Positions 46,508 to 57,559 of a stretch of 64,000 nucleotides of DNA are shown here, piece by piece; within the stretch, counting starts at the first letter, position 1, and the number at the start of each line of letters is the position of its first letter. This DNA comes from Lepus europaeus (taxonomy: Eukaryota; Chordata; Mammalia; Lagomorpha; Leporidae): positions 76,970,253-77,034,252 of the forward strand of contig NC_084836.1 in NCBI RefSeq assembly GCF_033115175.1, written 5' to 3'. The position numbers and the translations under genes were made by a program. The notes below the pieces were generated by a model. The model was not told where the DNA came from. It made no database searches and saw only the letters and a list, made by a program, of their open reading frames with translations.

Positions 46508-46987
46508 GGATGAATCAGTTTTATCTCCCAAGGTGTTTGTGGATGGTTAATGAGACCTTGCTCACCGCACAGGCTCATGGGAATACCTTGCTGTGGGCTG
46601 GCAGGTGCTTCAGCATCACTGTCTGCTTCCAGTTCCCCAGTGCAGTCAATGCCGTCACCCATCCCATGGCTCAAGTTGGAGTTGTCCTGGGCTCCTCCTA
46701 CAGCCTGTGAGTCCTCTCCCTTCTACTGCCGCCTGTGTGGCACAAGCTGCCATCATCACCTGCGCTGACTCATGAAATGACTCTTCAGCTGGTTTGCTTT
46801 CTTCTGATTTGGCTTCTCCTCCCACCCATGGACCACAGAGCACAGGCAGCAGCTGGAAAGTCTGAACCGTGTGACCCCCCAGCATCCCTGATCAGCTCTG
46901 CCTGGCACTGGGGTCCACCTGGACTCCCCAGGGCCACCACTGCCCTTCACCTCCCTCCACTCTGCTCTCTGCCTGCTCCGCAGTTAG

Positions 46988-47015
46988 CCTCTCTCTCCCT
47001 CTCTCTCTCTCTCTC
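46988..47015. repeat. (TC)n run
   Basis: Pyrimidine run just outside the SINE tail. With the internal AG tract at 47049-47081 it forms an inverted dinucleotide pair. Confidence 0.85.
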
Positions 47016-47043
47016 ATTTAATTTACTTATTTGAGAGTCAGAG

Positions 47044-47083
<40 letters not shown>

Positions 47084-47281
47084 TTTTCATTTGCTGGTTC
47101 ACTCCCCAAATGGTTGCAATGGCTGGAGCTGAGCCAATCCAAAGCCAGGAGTCAGGAGTTCCTTCTAGTCTCCCACGTGGGTGCAGGGGCCTAAGGACTT
47201 GAGCCATCTTCCAGTGCTTTCCCAGGCACATTGGCAGGGAGCGGGAGAAGTGGAGCAGCCGGGAGCACCACGGCACTGGCT
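47016..47281 (-). mobile_element. C-SINE with 3'-half deletion
   Basis: TTTAATTTACTTATTTGAGAG, normal body to AGTGGAGCAGCCGGGA, then a direct jump to GCACCACGGCACTGGC. Confidence 0.93.
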
Positions 47282-47480
47282 GTTTCTCAATCCCTTGGTG
47301 CCATCGTGAAGATCACCTCCTCTGAGAGGCCCTCATGGGCTGCTCCATCTGAAGCAAGTCCTGTTCTACCGTCCACCTTTGCACCCTGTGGATTTATTTC
47401 ACAGTAGTTGCATTTGTGGTCGTCCTGGCTGCACTTTGTGGTTATCTCACGTATGACAGTGCTTGGGGCTTTGCCATCTC

Positions 47481-48539
47481 TCTCCCTCACCCTGAGTGCC
47501 AGTGCTACACCTTTCTTTCCACCCCTACATCCCCAGCCCCTTGTCAGGGAAGCCCACGCCATGCTGGTGGAAGGAAGGAACGCAGGGATGGACAGACAGA
47601 GGGACAAGCCTTGCCTGCCATCTCGGTTCACTGCCACTCCATCTCACTGGGTCTCGGGTCTGGGCTTGCTGCCCTGAAGGTGTCCCATGCCTGCAAAGGG
47701 CAGCGCTGAGTGGTATCCCTGTCTGCCTGCAGGTTCTGTTTCTGCACAGCACTCCCGGTGTGGCTGAGGTGGTAGCACTGCCCCAGTGTCACTGCCGTGT
47801 CCTCAGCTCTGCTCCCATTGGCTGCACACCTTGAAAGGCTGGATCATGGAAGGAGGACAGCAGCCGGCGTCATTGAGGAGACCAGGAGCCTCTTTCCATG
47901 GTGGTGCACAGACCACAGAACACCTTCTGTCACTGTCAGCATTACTGCGCTTCCTCCACATTCAGCCCCAGCAACACCAGAGCAGGAAGAAAGGCATCCC
48001 AAGGGGATTCCCCATCTCTTCTGCTCCATGGACATCCAGTGCTCAACCTGAGTTCTTCCTGCTTGCTGTGAGTTTTGGGCAGCCCATGTTATCCACGTTC
48101 CATTTGTGTGAAGACCTGGCTTCCCTCGCCCCGGGGAGAGGGAATTGCAAGCCCAGTTCCAGCCCAGTTTGGTTGAGCCTGCAGCAGAAGCCCCAAGACC
48201 AATGGGAAGTTTCTGCAGGAAGATGTGTCTGGGGACACGCGGTGGTGACAATCCTGGCCCTGGAGGCCGGCTGATGCGGGTTGGGGTTCTCTTAGTGATG
48301 TGCTCTTTGTGGGGAGGGGGCTTGCATCGTGGAGAGTGAACCTTTGCAGAGAGATTGAGAGTAGAGTGGTGATGATTGGGAGCAGAGAGGGGAGGAGTCA
48401 TGGGGAAAGGTTGATGGACAGGTGCTCAGGTGGGGGGAGGAAGTTCTGGTGTCCTATTGCATAGCAAAGTGACTACAGATAACAATAATGTGCTCTCTCT
48501 CTCTCTCAAGCTAGAAGAGTAGGAGAGGGGAGAGCATTT
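47481..48539. other. Unassigned sequence
   Basis: Frames of 160-185 codons are open on both strands around 47.8-48.4 kb, without recognisable motifs. No gene called. Confidence 0.4.
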
Positions 48540-48818
48540 CCCCTACTAGTTAAGGCATAAGTTGGAGCCCCCTGCATCCCATATCAGAATGTCTGGGTCT
48601 GAGCCTAAGCTCTGCTTCCTGGGAGGCAGTAGGTGATGGTTTCAGTAGTGGGGTCCTTGCCACTGACTTGGCAGAGCTGGATTAAGTTCTTGGGTCCTGG
48701 CTTTAGTCCTGGCCATTGTCGGCATTTGAGGAGGGACCCAACAGATGGGAGAATCTCTGTCTCTCTCTTTCTCTCTGTGCTCCTTGGTCTCTCAAGTAAA
48801 TACATGGATTAAAAGAGG
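48540..48818 (+). mobile_element. Old C-SINE
   Basis: GCATCCCATATCAGAATGTC, GTTCTTGGGTCCTGGC, GGCATTTGAGGAGGGACCC, tail CTCTCAAGTAAATACATGG. Confidence 0.78.
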
Positions 48819-48839
48819 CTTACAAAATGATAGAGGAGG

Positions 48840-49177
48840 AGCCGGTGCCATGGCTCACTAGGCTAATCCTCCGCCTGCCGCGCCGGCACCCTGGGTTCTA
48901 GTCCCGGATGGGGCGCTGGATTCTGTCCCGGTTGCTCCTCTTCCAGTGCAGCTCTCTGCTGTGGCCCGGGAGGGCAGTGGAGGATGGCCCAAGTGCTTGG
49001 GCCCTGCACCTGCATGGGAGACCAGGAAGAAGCACCTGGCTCCTGGCTTCAGATTGGCACAACACGCTATCCGTGGTGGCCATCTGGGGGGTGGACCAAT
49101 GGAAGGAAGACCTTTGTCTCTGTCTCTCTCTCTCTCATTGTCTAACTCTGCCTGTCCAAAAAAAAAAAAAAAAAAAA
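48840..49177 (+). mobile_element. CSINE2, first member of a stacked pair
   Basis: GAGCCGGTGCCATGGCTCAC head, GGTTCTAGTCCCGGATGGG, tail CTGCCTGTCC(A)19. TSD GATAGAGGAGG at 48829-48839 and 49178-49188. Confidence 0.97.
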
Positions 49178-49190
49178 GATAGAGGAGGGA

Positions 49191-49519
49191 GGGGCTGGCG
49201 CTGTGGCGCATTGGGTTAAAGCCACCGCCCACAGTGCCAGCATCCCATGTGGGTACCAGTTTGAGTCCCGGCTGCTGCACTTCTGCTCCAGCTCTCTGCT
49301 ATGGCCTGGGAAAGCAGTGTAAGATGGCCCAAGTGCCTAGGCTCCTCACCCACATGGGAGACCCGGAAGAAGCTCCTGGCTTCTGGCTTTGGATCAGCTC
49401 AGCTCTGGCCATTGTGGCTATTTGGGGAGTGAACAAGCAGATGGAAGACCTCTCTCTTCCTCTCTCTATCTCTCTCTGTCACTCTGTCTTTCAAATAAAT
49501 AAAATAAATCTTTAAAAAC
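49191..49519 (+). mobile_element. C-SINE, second member of the stacked pair
   Basis: GGGGCTGGCGCTGTGGCGC head, full body, tail CAAATAAATAAAATAAATC. Flanked by GATAGAGGAGGGA (49178) and GACAGAGGGGAGGA (49520), the same target as the CSINE2 before it. Confidence 0.97.
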
Positions 49520-49654
49520 GACAGAGGGGAGGATTTTAAATGTTTTCACCAGAGCAGGCTGCTAAATGTTTATTATTGCATGATGCATTTGTATATCAAG
49601 ATATTATGTGGTGACCCATGAATATGCACAATTTTCATGCATGGGTTAAAAATT

Positions 49655-49770
49655 TAAACATGGGGATAATACTGGGACTTTTCCACCCGACAGTTGTAAG
49701 GCTTAAGTTAAATAACACAGGCAAAATATTCAGTACAACGAATGAACCCACATAATAGTTGTTGAGTCGC
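49655..49770 (+). mobile_element. MIR relic
   Basis: ACATGGGGATAATACTGGGAC, TTGTAAGGCTTAAGTTAAAT and TTCAGTACAACGAATGAAC follow the MIR 3' half. Confidence 0.6.
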
Positions 49771-51017
49771 TTGTGTGGTGGGCGCATGGCTGGGGATTCC
49801 TAAGTGTGCTGCTCAGTTTTCCTCGTGGGAATGGGCCCGAGGCTCTGCGCACCAGGCCCCTAGGAGACCTGCCTCTGTCAAGGCTCCCAGGCAGAGCGAG
49901 CGAGGGAGCCCCATCCCAGGCGTGGGTGAGGTCAGTGATTCTATAGATAAAGCGTGCTACTCGGGAAAGGGAGATAGAGAAGATCCGTGACCATGAACAC
50001 TAGCAGAAGCTGACAGGGTCCTGCCCAAGGTGTAGGTGGAAGGGCCCTGGCTCCTCACTCTTCTGGAGTGATCCACTGCTGCTTCCACGTCCTCCTGGAC
50101 AGTGTTCTCGTGGTGATTCTGTTTCCTTTTGTGTGCGGGAGTAAGATTAGACACGAGAGCACCTGTGTCAGCCCAGACTGTCGAATGGGAGGCCTTGAAA
50201 AGTGTTTCCCCACCTGATCCATCAGGCTCCTGTGAGTTTAACCAGCGTCAGTCGACACCCAATGCCCAGGTTTCTGCTCTGGGAGCCGATGAGATCAGAT
50301 TTCTGAGCCCACCAAGCTGTGGACCACAGATACAGTGAAATAGCATTAGACAGACGTTTTGGCAGTCTGCCGAGCAGGGAAAGTAGATTAGCCCCACTTT
50401 AATTCAAATTAAAGGCCGGGATGGAAGCTCCACACAGAGGCTTAACCCACGCACTGGGACCGTCGTCAAAAATCCACAGTGAACGCATCTCACTTCTCTT
50501 TGCCCTGCAGGGTGCAAGTCTTCATTCCTGAGTATTAACTAGGCCTCTGCAAACAACCATCTGGTCCCAGATTCACCCCACCCTCCACACCACGGCGTCT
50601 GCAGGCAAACAGCAGAATCATCTGGCTTCAGAAAAACAAACAGAGAGCTCTCAAGCTCTAAATCAGGTGGCAGCCCAGCAGGGCAGAGTATACCCAAGCC
50701 AAGAGCGAAAGCAGAAGTGACTCCCTCGACACCCCCGAGCCCGTCTCAGCACCACGGAGCCAGAGGTGCTGAGCCACACGCCAACACCCAACCAGGCACC
50801 TTCCCAGCCATAGAGATGGAGGTGTGGGTGCTCAGAGCCACCTGCTCTGCAGGAGGTGGGCTCTGTTCACGGTGACGGCAGCGCTAGTGGGTGCAAGGCA
50901 GGACGGGGGCGGGGGGAGGTCTGTGCAGGAAAGATGCTGCAGGAAGCAAATGCCCCAGTATCTTCACCATGTGATTCCTTGTTCAACCCAATGCTTGTCT
51001 GGGCCAGATGTAACAAA
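49771..51017. other. Unassigned sequence
   Basis: No repeat or exon recognised. Confidence 0.4.
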
Positions 51018-51215
51018 GGGACTTCCAAAAGGCCATGGGGAAACGGGCTTCAGAAATGTTGATTTTGGTGCAAAGATTTTTTGAAATCCCTACAGCTTTT
51101 GATAATATGTATTTTTCCATGGATTTTTAGGAAAATCCTTCCTATACATGATTTCAGACTTTTTTTTGGCACCAAAACAAACATATCTTTTAATTCCATC
51201 TTTGCATGAACTTAA
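51018..51215. mobile_element. MITE-like inverted-repeat element, copy 3, nearly complete
   Basis: Left arm CTTCCAAAAGGCCATGGGG, GATTTTGGTGCAAAGATTTT, GAAATCCCTACAG. Centre TTTTTCCATGG. Right arm ACATGATTTCAGAC, GGCACCAAAACAAACATATC, TTTTAATTCCATC. The arms pair over about 75 bp with mismatches. Confidence 0.75.
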
Positions 51216-51217
51216 AA

Positions 51218-51495
51218 AATACATTATTTTCTTCTAACTTGAAAGGCAGAGAGAAAGACACATACACGCACACACACACAGATCTAATACCAGCTGGATC
51301 ACTCCCCAAATGCCTACAAGAGCTAGGACTGAGCCTGGCCAAAGGCAGGAGTTCAGAGTTTAACCAGGATCTCTCACATGGGTGGCAGGGGTCCAATTAC
51401 ATGAGCCATCACCTGCTGCCTCCCAGCGTGCACACAGAGCAGAAGAAGAGCTAGGGCTGAAATTGGGTGCATGATGTTGGAGGTGGACGCCCCAA
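51218..51495 (-). mobile_element. Old C-SINE
   Basis: CTTCTAACTTGAAAGGCAGAG, GGATCACTCCCCAAATGCC, CATCACCTGCTGCCTCCCAG. tRNA end diverged. Confidence 0.8.
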
Positions 51496-52287
51496 ACAGC
51501 TTCGTCACTGCCGGACCAAACACTTACCCTCAACGTCCCCTGGATTCTTTAAAGAGCACTCAGAAAGTTCCAGATCCCTGCGGAGGTTCTGAGCAGCTAT
51601 GGGGAAGCAGTCAACCAGCCCGGTGGAAGTCGGAAGCTGGGAGCAGTTGGAGTCAGAGTTACAAACCTGTGCGGGTCATCTTGGTGGTGTTTTCCGGGAA
51701 TCTGGATCAACTACATGGCTGTTTTGAGTTTTCATCACACAGGTTTGGTTGTCTCCCTCTCTCTCTCTAGGGGATGACCTACAGGAGTTCCATCCTCTCT
51801 CTTCAGCCCATTCAAGCCCACGGCAAGCTCTGGTTCTGTGCCTCAGGCTGAGCCCAGAGAGCTCCTGCACCTGGGTTCCCAAGCCTGAGCCATCAGGGCA
51901 TCCTATGAGCCAGGCAGAGGAGGGAGAGGGAGAGGAGATTTCTCTGTGCTGTCCAGGGGGGCAGATGAGAAGTAGCTCAGGTTCTTCCTAGCACGCGGGG
52001 AGGCAGCTCACCCAAACCAGCCAGATGACTGTGGCTAGGCTAGGGGGACATGGGTGGGTACCCCACGAAGGGTTTCTTCTCCCTGCCATGGCATGGATGT
52101 GAGTGGGTCACAATCTCAGGGGGCAGGGGCTTCAGTGAAAACTTGAGCAGGCAGGTATCAGATCCCAAGGAGACCCTCTCTCCTATCCCAACATGCCTTC
52201 TAACTATTTTGTAAGTGGAGACCCCAGTAACATGGCTCTCCAACACCCAATGAGATCGGCTTCCTCCTCCAGCCAGTGCAGTGGGAT
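51496..52287. other. Unassigned sequence
   Basis: No feature recognised. Confidence 0.4.
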
Positions 52288-52975
52288 GGGTGTGTGTGGT
52301 TTGTACTGTGTGTGTGTGTGTGTGCGGTGTGTATTGTTTATGTATGTGTGGCATGTATTGTGTGTGTGCGGTGTGTTCTGTATGTGTGTGTGGCATGTAT
52401 TGTGTATGTGGGGGTGTGTGTATGTGTGTGTGGGGTGTATTGTGTGTGTGCATATGTGTGTGCAGTGTGTATTGTATGTGTGTGTGGTGTGTACTGTATG
52501 TGTGTGGGGGTGTGTGGCATGTATTATGTGTGTGCATATGTGTGTGCGGTGTTTTGTGTGTGTGGGGTGTGTGTGTGGCGTGTATTGTGTGTGTGTGGTG
52601 TGTATTGTATGTGTGTGTGGTGTGTATTGTATATGTGTGTGTGTATGTGTGTGCGGTGTGTATTTGTGTGTGGATGTGTGTGTGTGCGGTGTGCATTGTA
52701 TGTGTGTGGGTGTGTGCATGTGGTGTGTATTGTATTTGTGTGGGGGTGTGTGTGTGGCGTGTATTGTGTGTATGTGTGCATGGTGTGTATTGTATGTGTG
52801 TGCGGTGTGTACTATATGTATATTGTATGTGTGTGTATTGTGTGTGTGGGTGTGTGTATGTGTGTGCAGTATGTATTGTATGTGTGTGTGTGCGGTCTAT
52901 ACTGTATGTGTGTGGGTGTGGGTGTGTGTGGCGTGTATTGTGTGTGTGCGGTGTGTATTGTATGTGTGTGTGTCT
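52288..52975. repeat. GT-rich minisatellite-like array, about 690 bp
   Basis: TGTGTG runs spaced by GCGGTGTGTATTGTATG and GGCGTGTATTGTG motifs that recur every 25-45 bp. All three plus-strand frames and several minus-strand frames are open only because of the repeat. Confidence 0.95.
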
Positions 52976-54824
52976 TTAATGGACAGATCTGAAAGCAGCC
53001 CGCAGGCAGCTGAGTGAGTCAGAGACAGGAGTTCCCTGTGCATGCTAAGGCACCCAGCCTGGGCTCCAGAGCAGGGAGACTGCAGCCGTTGGAGAGACTG
53101 TCTCCAACCCTGTCTTCTCCCTCTTTCTTAAGGTGCTGCAGAGGTGGCCACTGCCCAGGGCTGTGGGCAGGTGGCAGTGGCTTCTTGCTCTGCAGGCCCC
53201 TGCTAAAGTGCTCAGGGGCACAGCTCTCCTCTAGTGCTGTCAGCTGCTTTCTCACCACAGCAGAGGAGGCACCAACCCAAGCTCAGCCACTTGGACAGCG
53301 AGCTGACCAGAGAGAACCGGAGCCAGGCTGTCTCCGGCTCACCCGTTCAGCAGCACACCTTGGCTGAGTTCCCCAGAGCACTGGGAGAGTCTAAAGATTC
53401 ACGGAGAAAGACCAGGAGGGGGTGGGGAGTGGCGCCGGCGGGAGCTGGATTGGTCACAAGGTCACGGCTGCTTCGTTTCTGACTCATGCGTGCCGTGCAG
53501 TATCCTAAGCTCTCTGAGCCGCAGAGGTCTGCATTTGCAGAACGGAAGCCACGACCCGAGGCAGCGGCAGAGGGGACAGCTACCAAACACGGAGTGCCTG
53601 AGCTGGGCGAAGCGATGTTGCAGTTTCTGGAGCCACAGTCAGAGGGCAGGTGCCTGGGTCCTGTCTGTGTGGCCACAGGTCAAGGTCTTTGCATGTGGCC
53701 TTCATGCTGGTTGCAGACCGATGGAACCATGGAGCCAGGACAGAGGAGGACAGCATGGCTCATTGTCCCTGGTTCCAGGGGTCAGATGCATGAGAGCAGC
53801 TCCCTCCTGGCCCTAATTCTCAGCATGCCTGTGACCCTGCCTCTGACCTGGAGTCTCCTCTTAAGGACATCTAGGTCAGGGTCTGGCTGCTCTGGCAATA
53901 AAAGAAATGACCCAAAAGCAAGGAGGGGGAATATGTGTGGGTTGGTCAGAATGCAGGGTCATTTGTGAGAGCCTGAGTTGCAGAGAAGGGGGGGTGCTCA
54001 GTACACCAAAGGGAGCCACAGGGCAGAGAAAATGGGGTCTTCCATGGTGGGGTTGCTGGGCATGGCCTCAACACAGGGCCAGCTGTGCAGTGACTCTGAG
54101 AGAAGGAACAGGGGCTCCCCTGAGGAGCGATGCTGCTCAGGTCCCATGGCCACACCGTCTTGACTCTGTCCCTGCCCTTACTTCTCAGGGACTGTGTCAC
54201 CCTTCCATGGAAGCTCTCTTTGGCCTATTTTCCTCCTAGGGACTTCATGGTGAGGTGGCTGTCCTACTACTAAACAGCATGGTTCTGGATCCTGGAGACA
54301 GCAGAACCTTGTATTCTGGTCACCTGTGGCAGGGTCATGGACTATGCCAAGGTTGTGGCTGAACACACCAGCCATTCTGCTCTGTGTCTAATGCTGTGGG
54401 CCAGGAATTCAGGCACACTTGGCCAGGGGATTCTCCCACTCACATGGTCTTTCCTGGGCCCACTGGTTGGACTCAGGAGGCAGGTGGGTGGCTCAGGGCA
54501 GCCCGATGGCTCTGTTCACATGCTGGGGGGTTTGGTGGGAGCAGCAGGGAGGTGAGGCCTGGCTGGCTGCTTTCCAGGTCTGTGCAGTCTTGGGGCTGTC
54601 AGTCCTCTCACTCCAAGGCTGAGTGAACCTGCAGAGCAAGTCATGAGCCAGCCCCAGGAATCCCAGAATGCCCTTCCAGCACATTCCTTGGCTCCAGCAA
54701 ATGCTGCTATAAGCCCATATGCAGGGAGAAGGGAGGGGACACTGTGTCTCAAAGACTGCTATCATATACTCAGCAGTCATGATGGTCCCCCGAGAGACCG
54801 GCTGCCACCCTGAGTTTCAGCACG
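52976..54824. other. Unassigned 1.8-kb sequence
   Basis: Open frames of up to 160 codons overlap on the plus strand at 53.5-54.2 kb, without recognisable motifs. No gene called. Confidence 0.4.
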
Positions 54825-54965
54825 TGCAGCATAGAACCGGACAGCTCTGGGTCAAGTCTTGGCTCCATCACTCACCCTGGCAGCCCAAGGCAAGGTACCT
54901 GATTCCTAGAAGCTTGTTCATCACCTGTATACTGGGCAACAACACCACGTCTTTCAGAGCATTGC
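54825..54965 (+). mobile_element. MIR relic
   Basis: CAAGTCTTGGCTCCATCACTC, AAGGCAAGGTACCTGATTCC and GCTTGTTCATCACCTGTATACTGGG fit the MIR core (AAATCCTGGCTCTGCCACTT ... CATCTGTAAAATGGG). Confidence 0.65.
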
Positions 54966-54976
54966 TTGGGAGATGT

Positions 54977-55105
54977 CACACTATGAAGGACCTTCAAAAA
55001 CTCATGCAAGTGTCTATCATGGAAACATGATGCATGGATTCCGACATTTTTGGTAGCAAAATGAACTTGTCTTTTAATTCCATTTCTCATCAACTTTTGG
55101 GAATT
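54977..55105. mobile_element. MITE-like inverted-repeat element, copy 4, partial
   Basis: Left end CCTTCAAAAACTCATGC, then a nearly complete right arm: GCATGGATTCCGACATTTT, GTAGCAAAATGAACTTGTC, TTTTAATTCCATTTC. The left arm is internally deleted. Confidence 0.65.
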
Positions 55106-55189
55106 CCCTTATCTGTAATTGCTTAGTGTTGGAAGCCCTGGCCCAGTGGGTTTGTGTGCACCTCCAGTTCTACAGGGGGAACTAGTTAT

Positions 55190-55380
55190 GGTTGGGAGTA
55201 TGGGCTCAACCATGGCTGCACTGCTTGTAAGCATCTCAATGCCTCCTCACCTGTCCAAAATTCAGACTGACAGTGCTGGCCTCATAGATGGATTCTGGGG
55301 ATTGAATGCGATCAAGTCCAGGTCTGAGGAGTAAGACCACTCAATCTATGCTAGTTGCCGTCATTATTCACAGAACCATT
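55190..55380 (+). mobile_element. MIR relic
   Basis: TGGCCTCATAGATGGATTCTG, GGGATTGAATGCGATCAAG and CTATGCTAGTTGCCGTCATTATT match the MIR 3' half. Confidence 0.55.
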
Positions 55381-55414
55381 TCTAATGCAGGCAACAAAAA
55401 ATGCATGGAACATC

Positions 55415-55500
55415 TTCCTTCTTTCCTTTCTGCACAAGGAAACGGAGGCTCACGGGGACTTAAAAATGTCTTCCCTGAGTGGACAATGCTTGTAAGCTCA
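55415..55500 (-). mobile_element. Short MIR relic
   Basis: AAGGAAACGGAGGCTCACGGGG followed by ACTTAAAAATGTCTTCCC resembles a reverse MIR core. Confidence 0.5.
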
Positions 55501-56351
55501 GTGCGAGTCAAGATGGCAAGAATATTGTGATCTGAGGCATCGAGGAGCCTCAGAAGGTTTGGGTAGGAGGAGGGTAGGGTAGCGTATGAGAAGAGGGAGC
55601 TGGGAAGCCAGCAAGCCCAGGAGGAGGTGGCTGTACCATGTGAGATGCAGGGAGCTGTGTGATGGGGGAAGAGAGAGAGTGACAACAAGTAGGGGCACCC
55701 AGAATCGGGAGACCACCAGGTGCTAAGGGGAAGAAGGGAGAGGAAGCTTGTGGGAAGAGGGCTTGGACAGAAAACCTAGGGGAGAGGGTCATCACGCAGT
55801 GTCTCTCTGAAATGGACCCTGAGTCTCAGTTCCTCTGGAAGAAGGATGTGCTTGGAGCTGGTGCAGATGAAAATTCAGTCACGCACACATGCTGCAGGTT
55901 GGGGGCATGAACAGAATTTCTTTATGAAACTTTAGGAGTTGGCCTCTCCAGGAAATCATTAGGATAATGATAATAATTTTCAAAAGTCATGCACTAAAAC
56001 TGACCCAGAATTAGAATAATAATGTGGGATCAGATGGCGCCACAGCTGGGATGTGACTCCATTCTCATCTATTTAGCTGTCTGCCTGCCAGGAGGCTGGC
56101 GTCTCACAGGATTCTGGGCTCGGCTGAGGGGAGGCTGTGCATAGGCGTGGCTGTGAGGGGTGGTCTCACATTTCCAGAAATGTGTGGACAGCCTCAAGGC
56201 AGGACCAGAGTTTCCCACTTGAAGATATGTGTGTGCTCACACATACGCAGACACACACAGTTCATGTTCAAATTGTGGGCAAAGATTGATGAAGATAGAG
56301 ACAGACAACTGAGTAGAAAAGCAAGCAGAAGGCTTGGGAAGTACTCCCTGT
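55501..56351. other. Unassigned sequence
   Basis: Purine-rich at 55560-55780; no feature recognised. Confidence 0.4.
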
Positions 56352-56366
56352 AAGAAACTGAAGGAC

Positions 56367-56545
56367 CTGTGTGGGAGACCCGGAAGTGGCTCCTGGCTCC
56401 TAGCTCCTGGTTTTGGATCGGCGCAGCTCCGGCCGTTGCGGCCAACTAGGGAGTGAACCATCGGATGGAAGACCTCTCTCTCTCTCTCTGCCTCTCCTCT
56501 CTCTGTGTGACTCTGACTTTCAAATAAATAAATAAATATTAAAAA
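56367..56545 (+). mobile_element. C-SINE, 5'-truncated, with 15-bp TSD
   Basis: Begins in the middle of the body (CTGTGTGGGAGACCCGGAAG). Well-conserved GGCGCAGCTCCGGCCGTTGC, tail CAAATAAATAAATAAAT. TSD AAGAAACTGAAGGAC (56352) and AAGAAACTGAAAGAC (56546). Confidence 0.95.
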
Positions 56546-56627
56546 AAGAAACTGAAAGACTGAGAGGCATTGCTCTGCCACCACACTGGTCCACAAGGCA
56601 GTGCTTACGTACACGTGTGCACCAGAG

Positions 56628-56760
56628 TGGTTCAAAAAGTGTGGGAAATGGAATTCAAAGCTAAGCTTATTTTAGTGGAAAAGTTGTTGAAATCCATGCC
56701 CATGAACTGTCCTCAAAAAGTTCATGGAAAACGTATATTATGAGGAAATGTCAATAGATT
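56628..56760 (+). mobile_element. MITE-like inverted-repeat element, copy 5, partial
   Basis: GTTCAAAAAGTGTGGG, then AAATGGAATTCAAAGC, TAAGCTTATTTTAGTGG, GAAATCCATGCCC. A second terminal motif CTCAAAAAGTTCATGG follows at 56713. Confidence 0.65.
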
Positions 56761-56949
56761 TGTGTGTTTAATACATGTGTGCATATATGTTCACATTTCC
56801 TTTGTGACTGGTATGGTGACTTCACTCAGAAAGAATGTGACTTTAAACTTGTGTAGCCACTTGGAAATATTCTTGGTGGTATCTGCTGAAACAGAACATA
56901 TACGTAATCTATGATTGAACAGTTACAGGACAGAAAAACGGACAAATTT

Positions 56950-57016
56950 GCACCTGGTACACGTGCTGGGAGCCAGGAACTCCTCCCTGGACTCCCATGT
57001 GGGTGGCAGCTGACCT
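56950..57016 (-). mobile_element. C-SINE fragment
   Basis: GGGAGCCAGGAACTCCTCCC and GGACTCCCATGTGGGTGGCAG match the C-SINE core only. Confidence 0.6.
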
Positions 57017-57203
57017 GCACCAGCTCTAGTTTGGGCAGAAGAGATGAGCCTTGAAAGGATTAGCAAATGGATTGGAAATAAAAAAAAAATGATCACTTGC
57101 ATCCAAATCTGGATCCATCAGAATGTCTTCAGAATCTCTCTCTTCTCCTTCAGACTTACCATGAATCTGAGTGTGGGGAGAAATGGGTACAAATGAATCC
57201 ATA

Positions 57204-57538
57204 CAAGTTGAGCATCCTTAGTTCTAAAATCCCAAACCTGAAGTGCTCCCAAATCTATAACTTTCTGGGTTCTGACATGACGTCCCTAGTATGTCCACCG
57301 CTGATATCAAGTGACAGGTTACTGTCAAAATGCAGGTGCATTAAGAATGTTGAATAAAATTACCTTCAGGCTATGTGTATAAAGTATGAGAAACAAACGA
57401 ATTTTGTATTTTTACCTGGGTTCCAACCCCAAGATAACTCATTATGTAGATGCAAATACTCCAAAAACTGAAAAAAAGAATCCAAAAATCTGAAACATTT
57501 CTGGTCCCAAGTGTTTCAGAGCAGGGATACTCAATCTG
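57204..57538 (+). mobile_element. Tigger/pogo-like DNA transposon, short
   Basis: Terminal inverted repeats CAAGTTGAGCATCC (left) and the complement of GGGATACTCAATCTG (right), with flanking TA dinucleotides (57202-57203, 57539-57540). The inner TIR also pairs loosely: TCCCAAACCTGAAGTGCTCC against the complement of CCAAAAATCTGAAACATTTC. Too short for a transposase. Confidence 0.7.
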
Positions 57539-57559
57539 TAATTTACAATAAATATAATT

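Larger units (their letters stand above)
46630..47480 (+). mobile_element. Ancient LINE-like relic split by a SINE
   Basis: CTGCCATCATCACCTGCGCTG, TCTGCTCTCTGCCTGCTCC, then after the SINE GATCACCTCCTCTGAGAGGCC and ATTTATTTCACAGTAGTTGC follow the order of a widespread ancient mammalian repeat (L2-like). Family uncertain. Confidence 0.45.

Noticed and set aside
52193..53017. Plus-strand frames of 232-274 codons and mirrored His/Thr frames
   Set aside because: Artefacts of the GT array; all frames are open and no domain is present.
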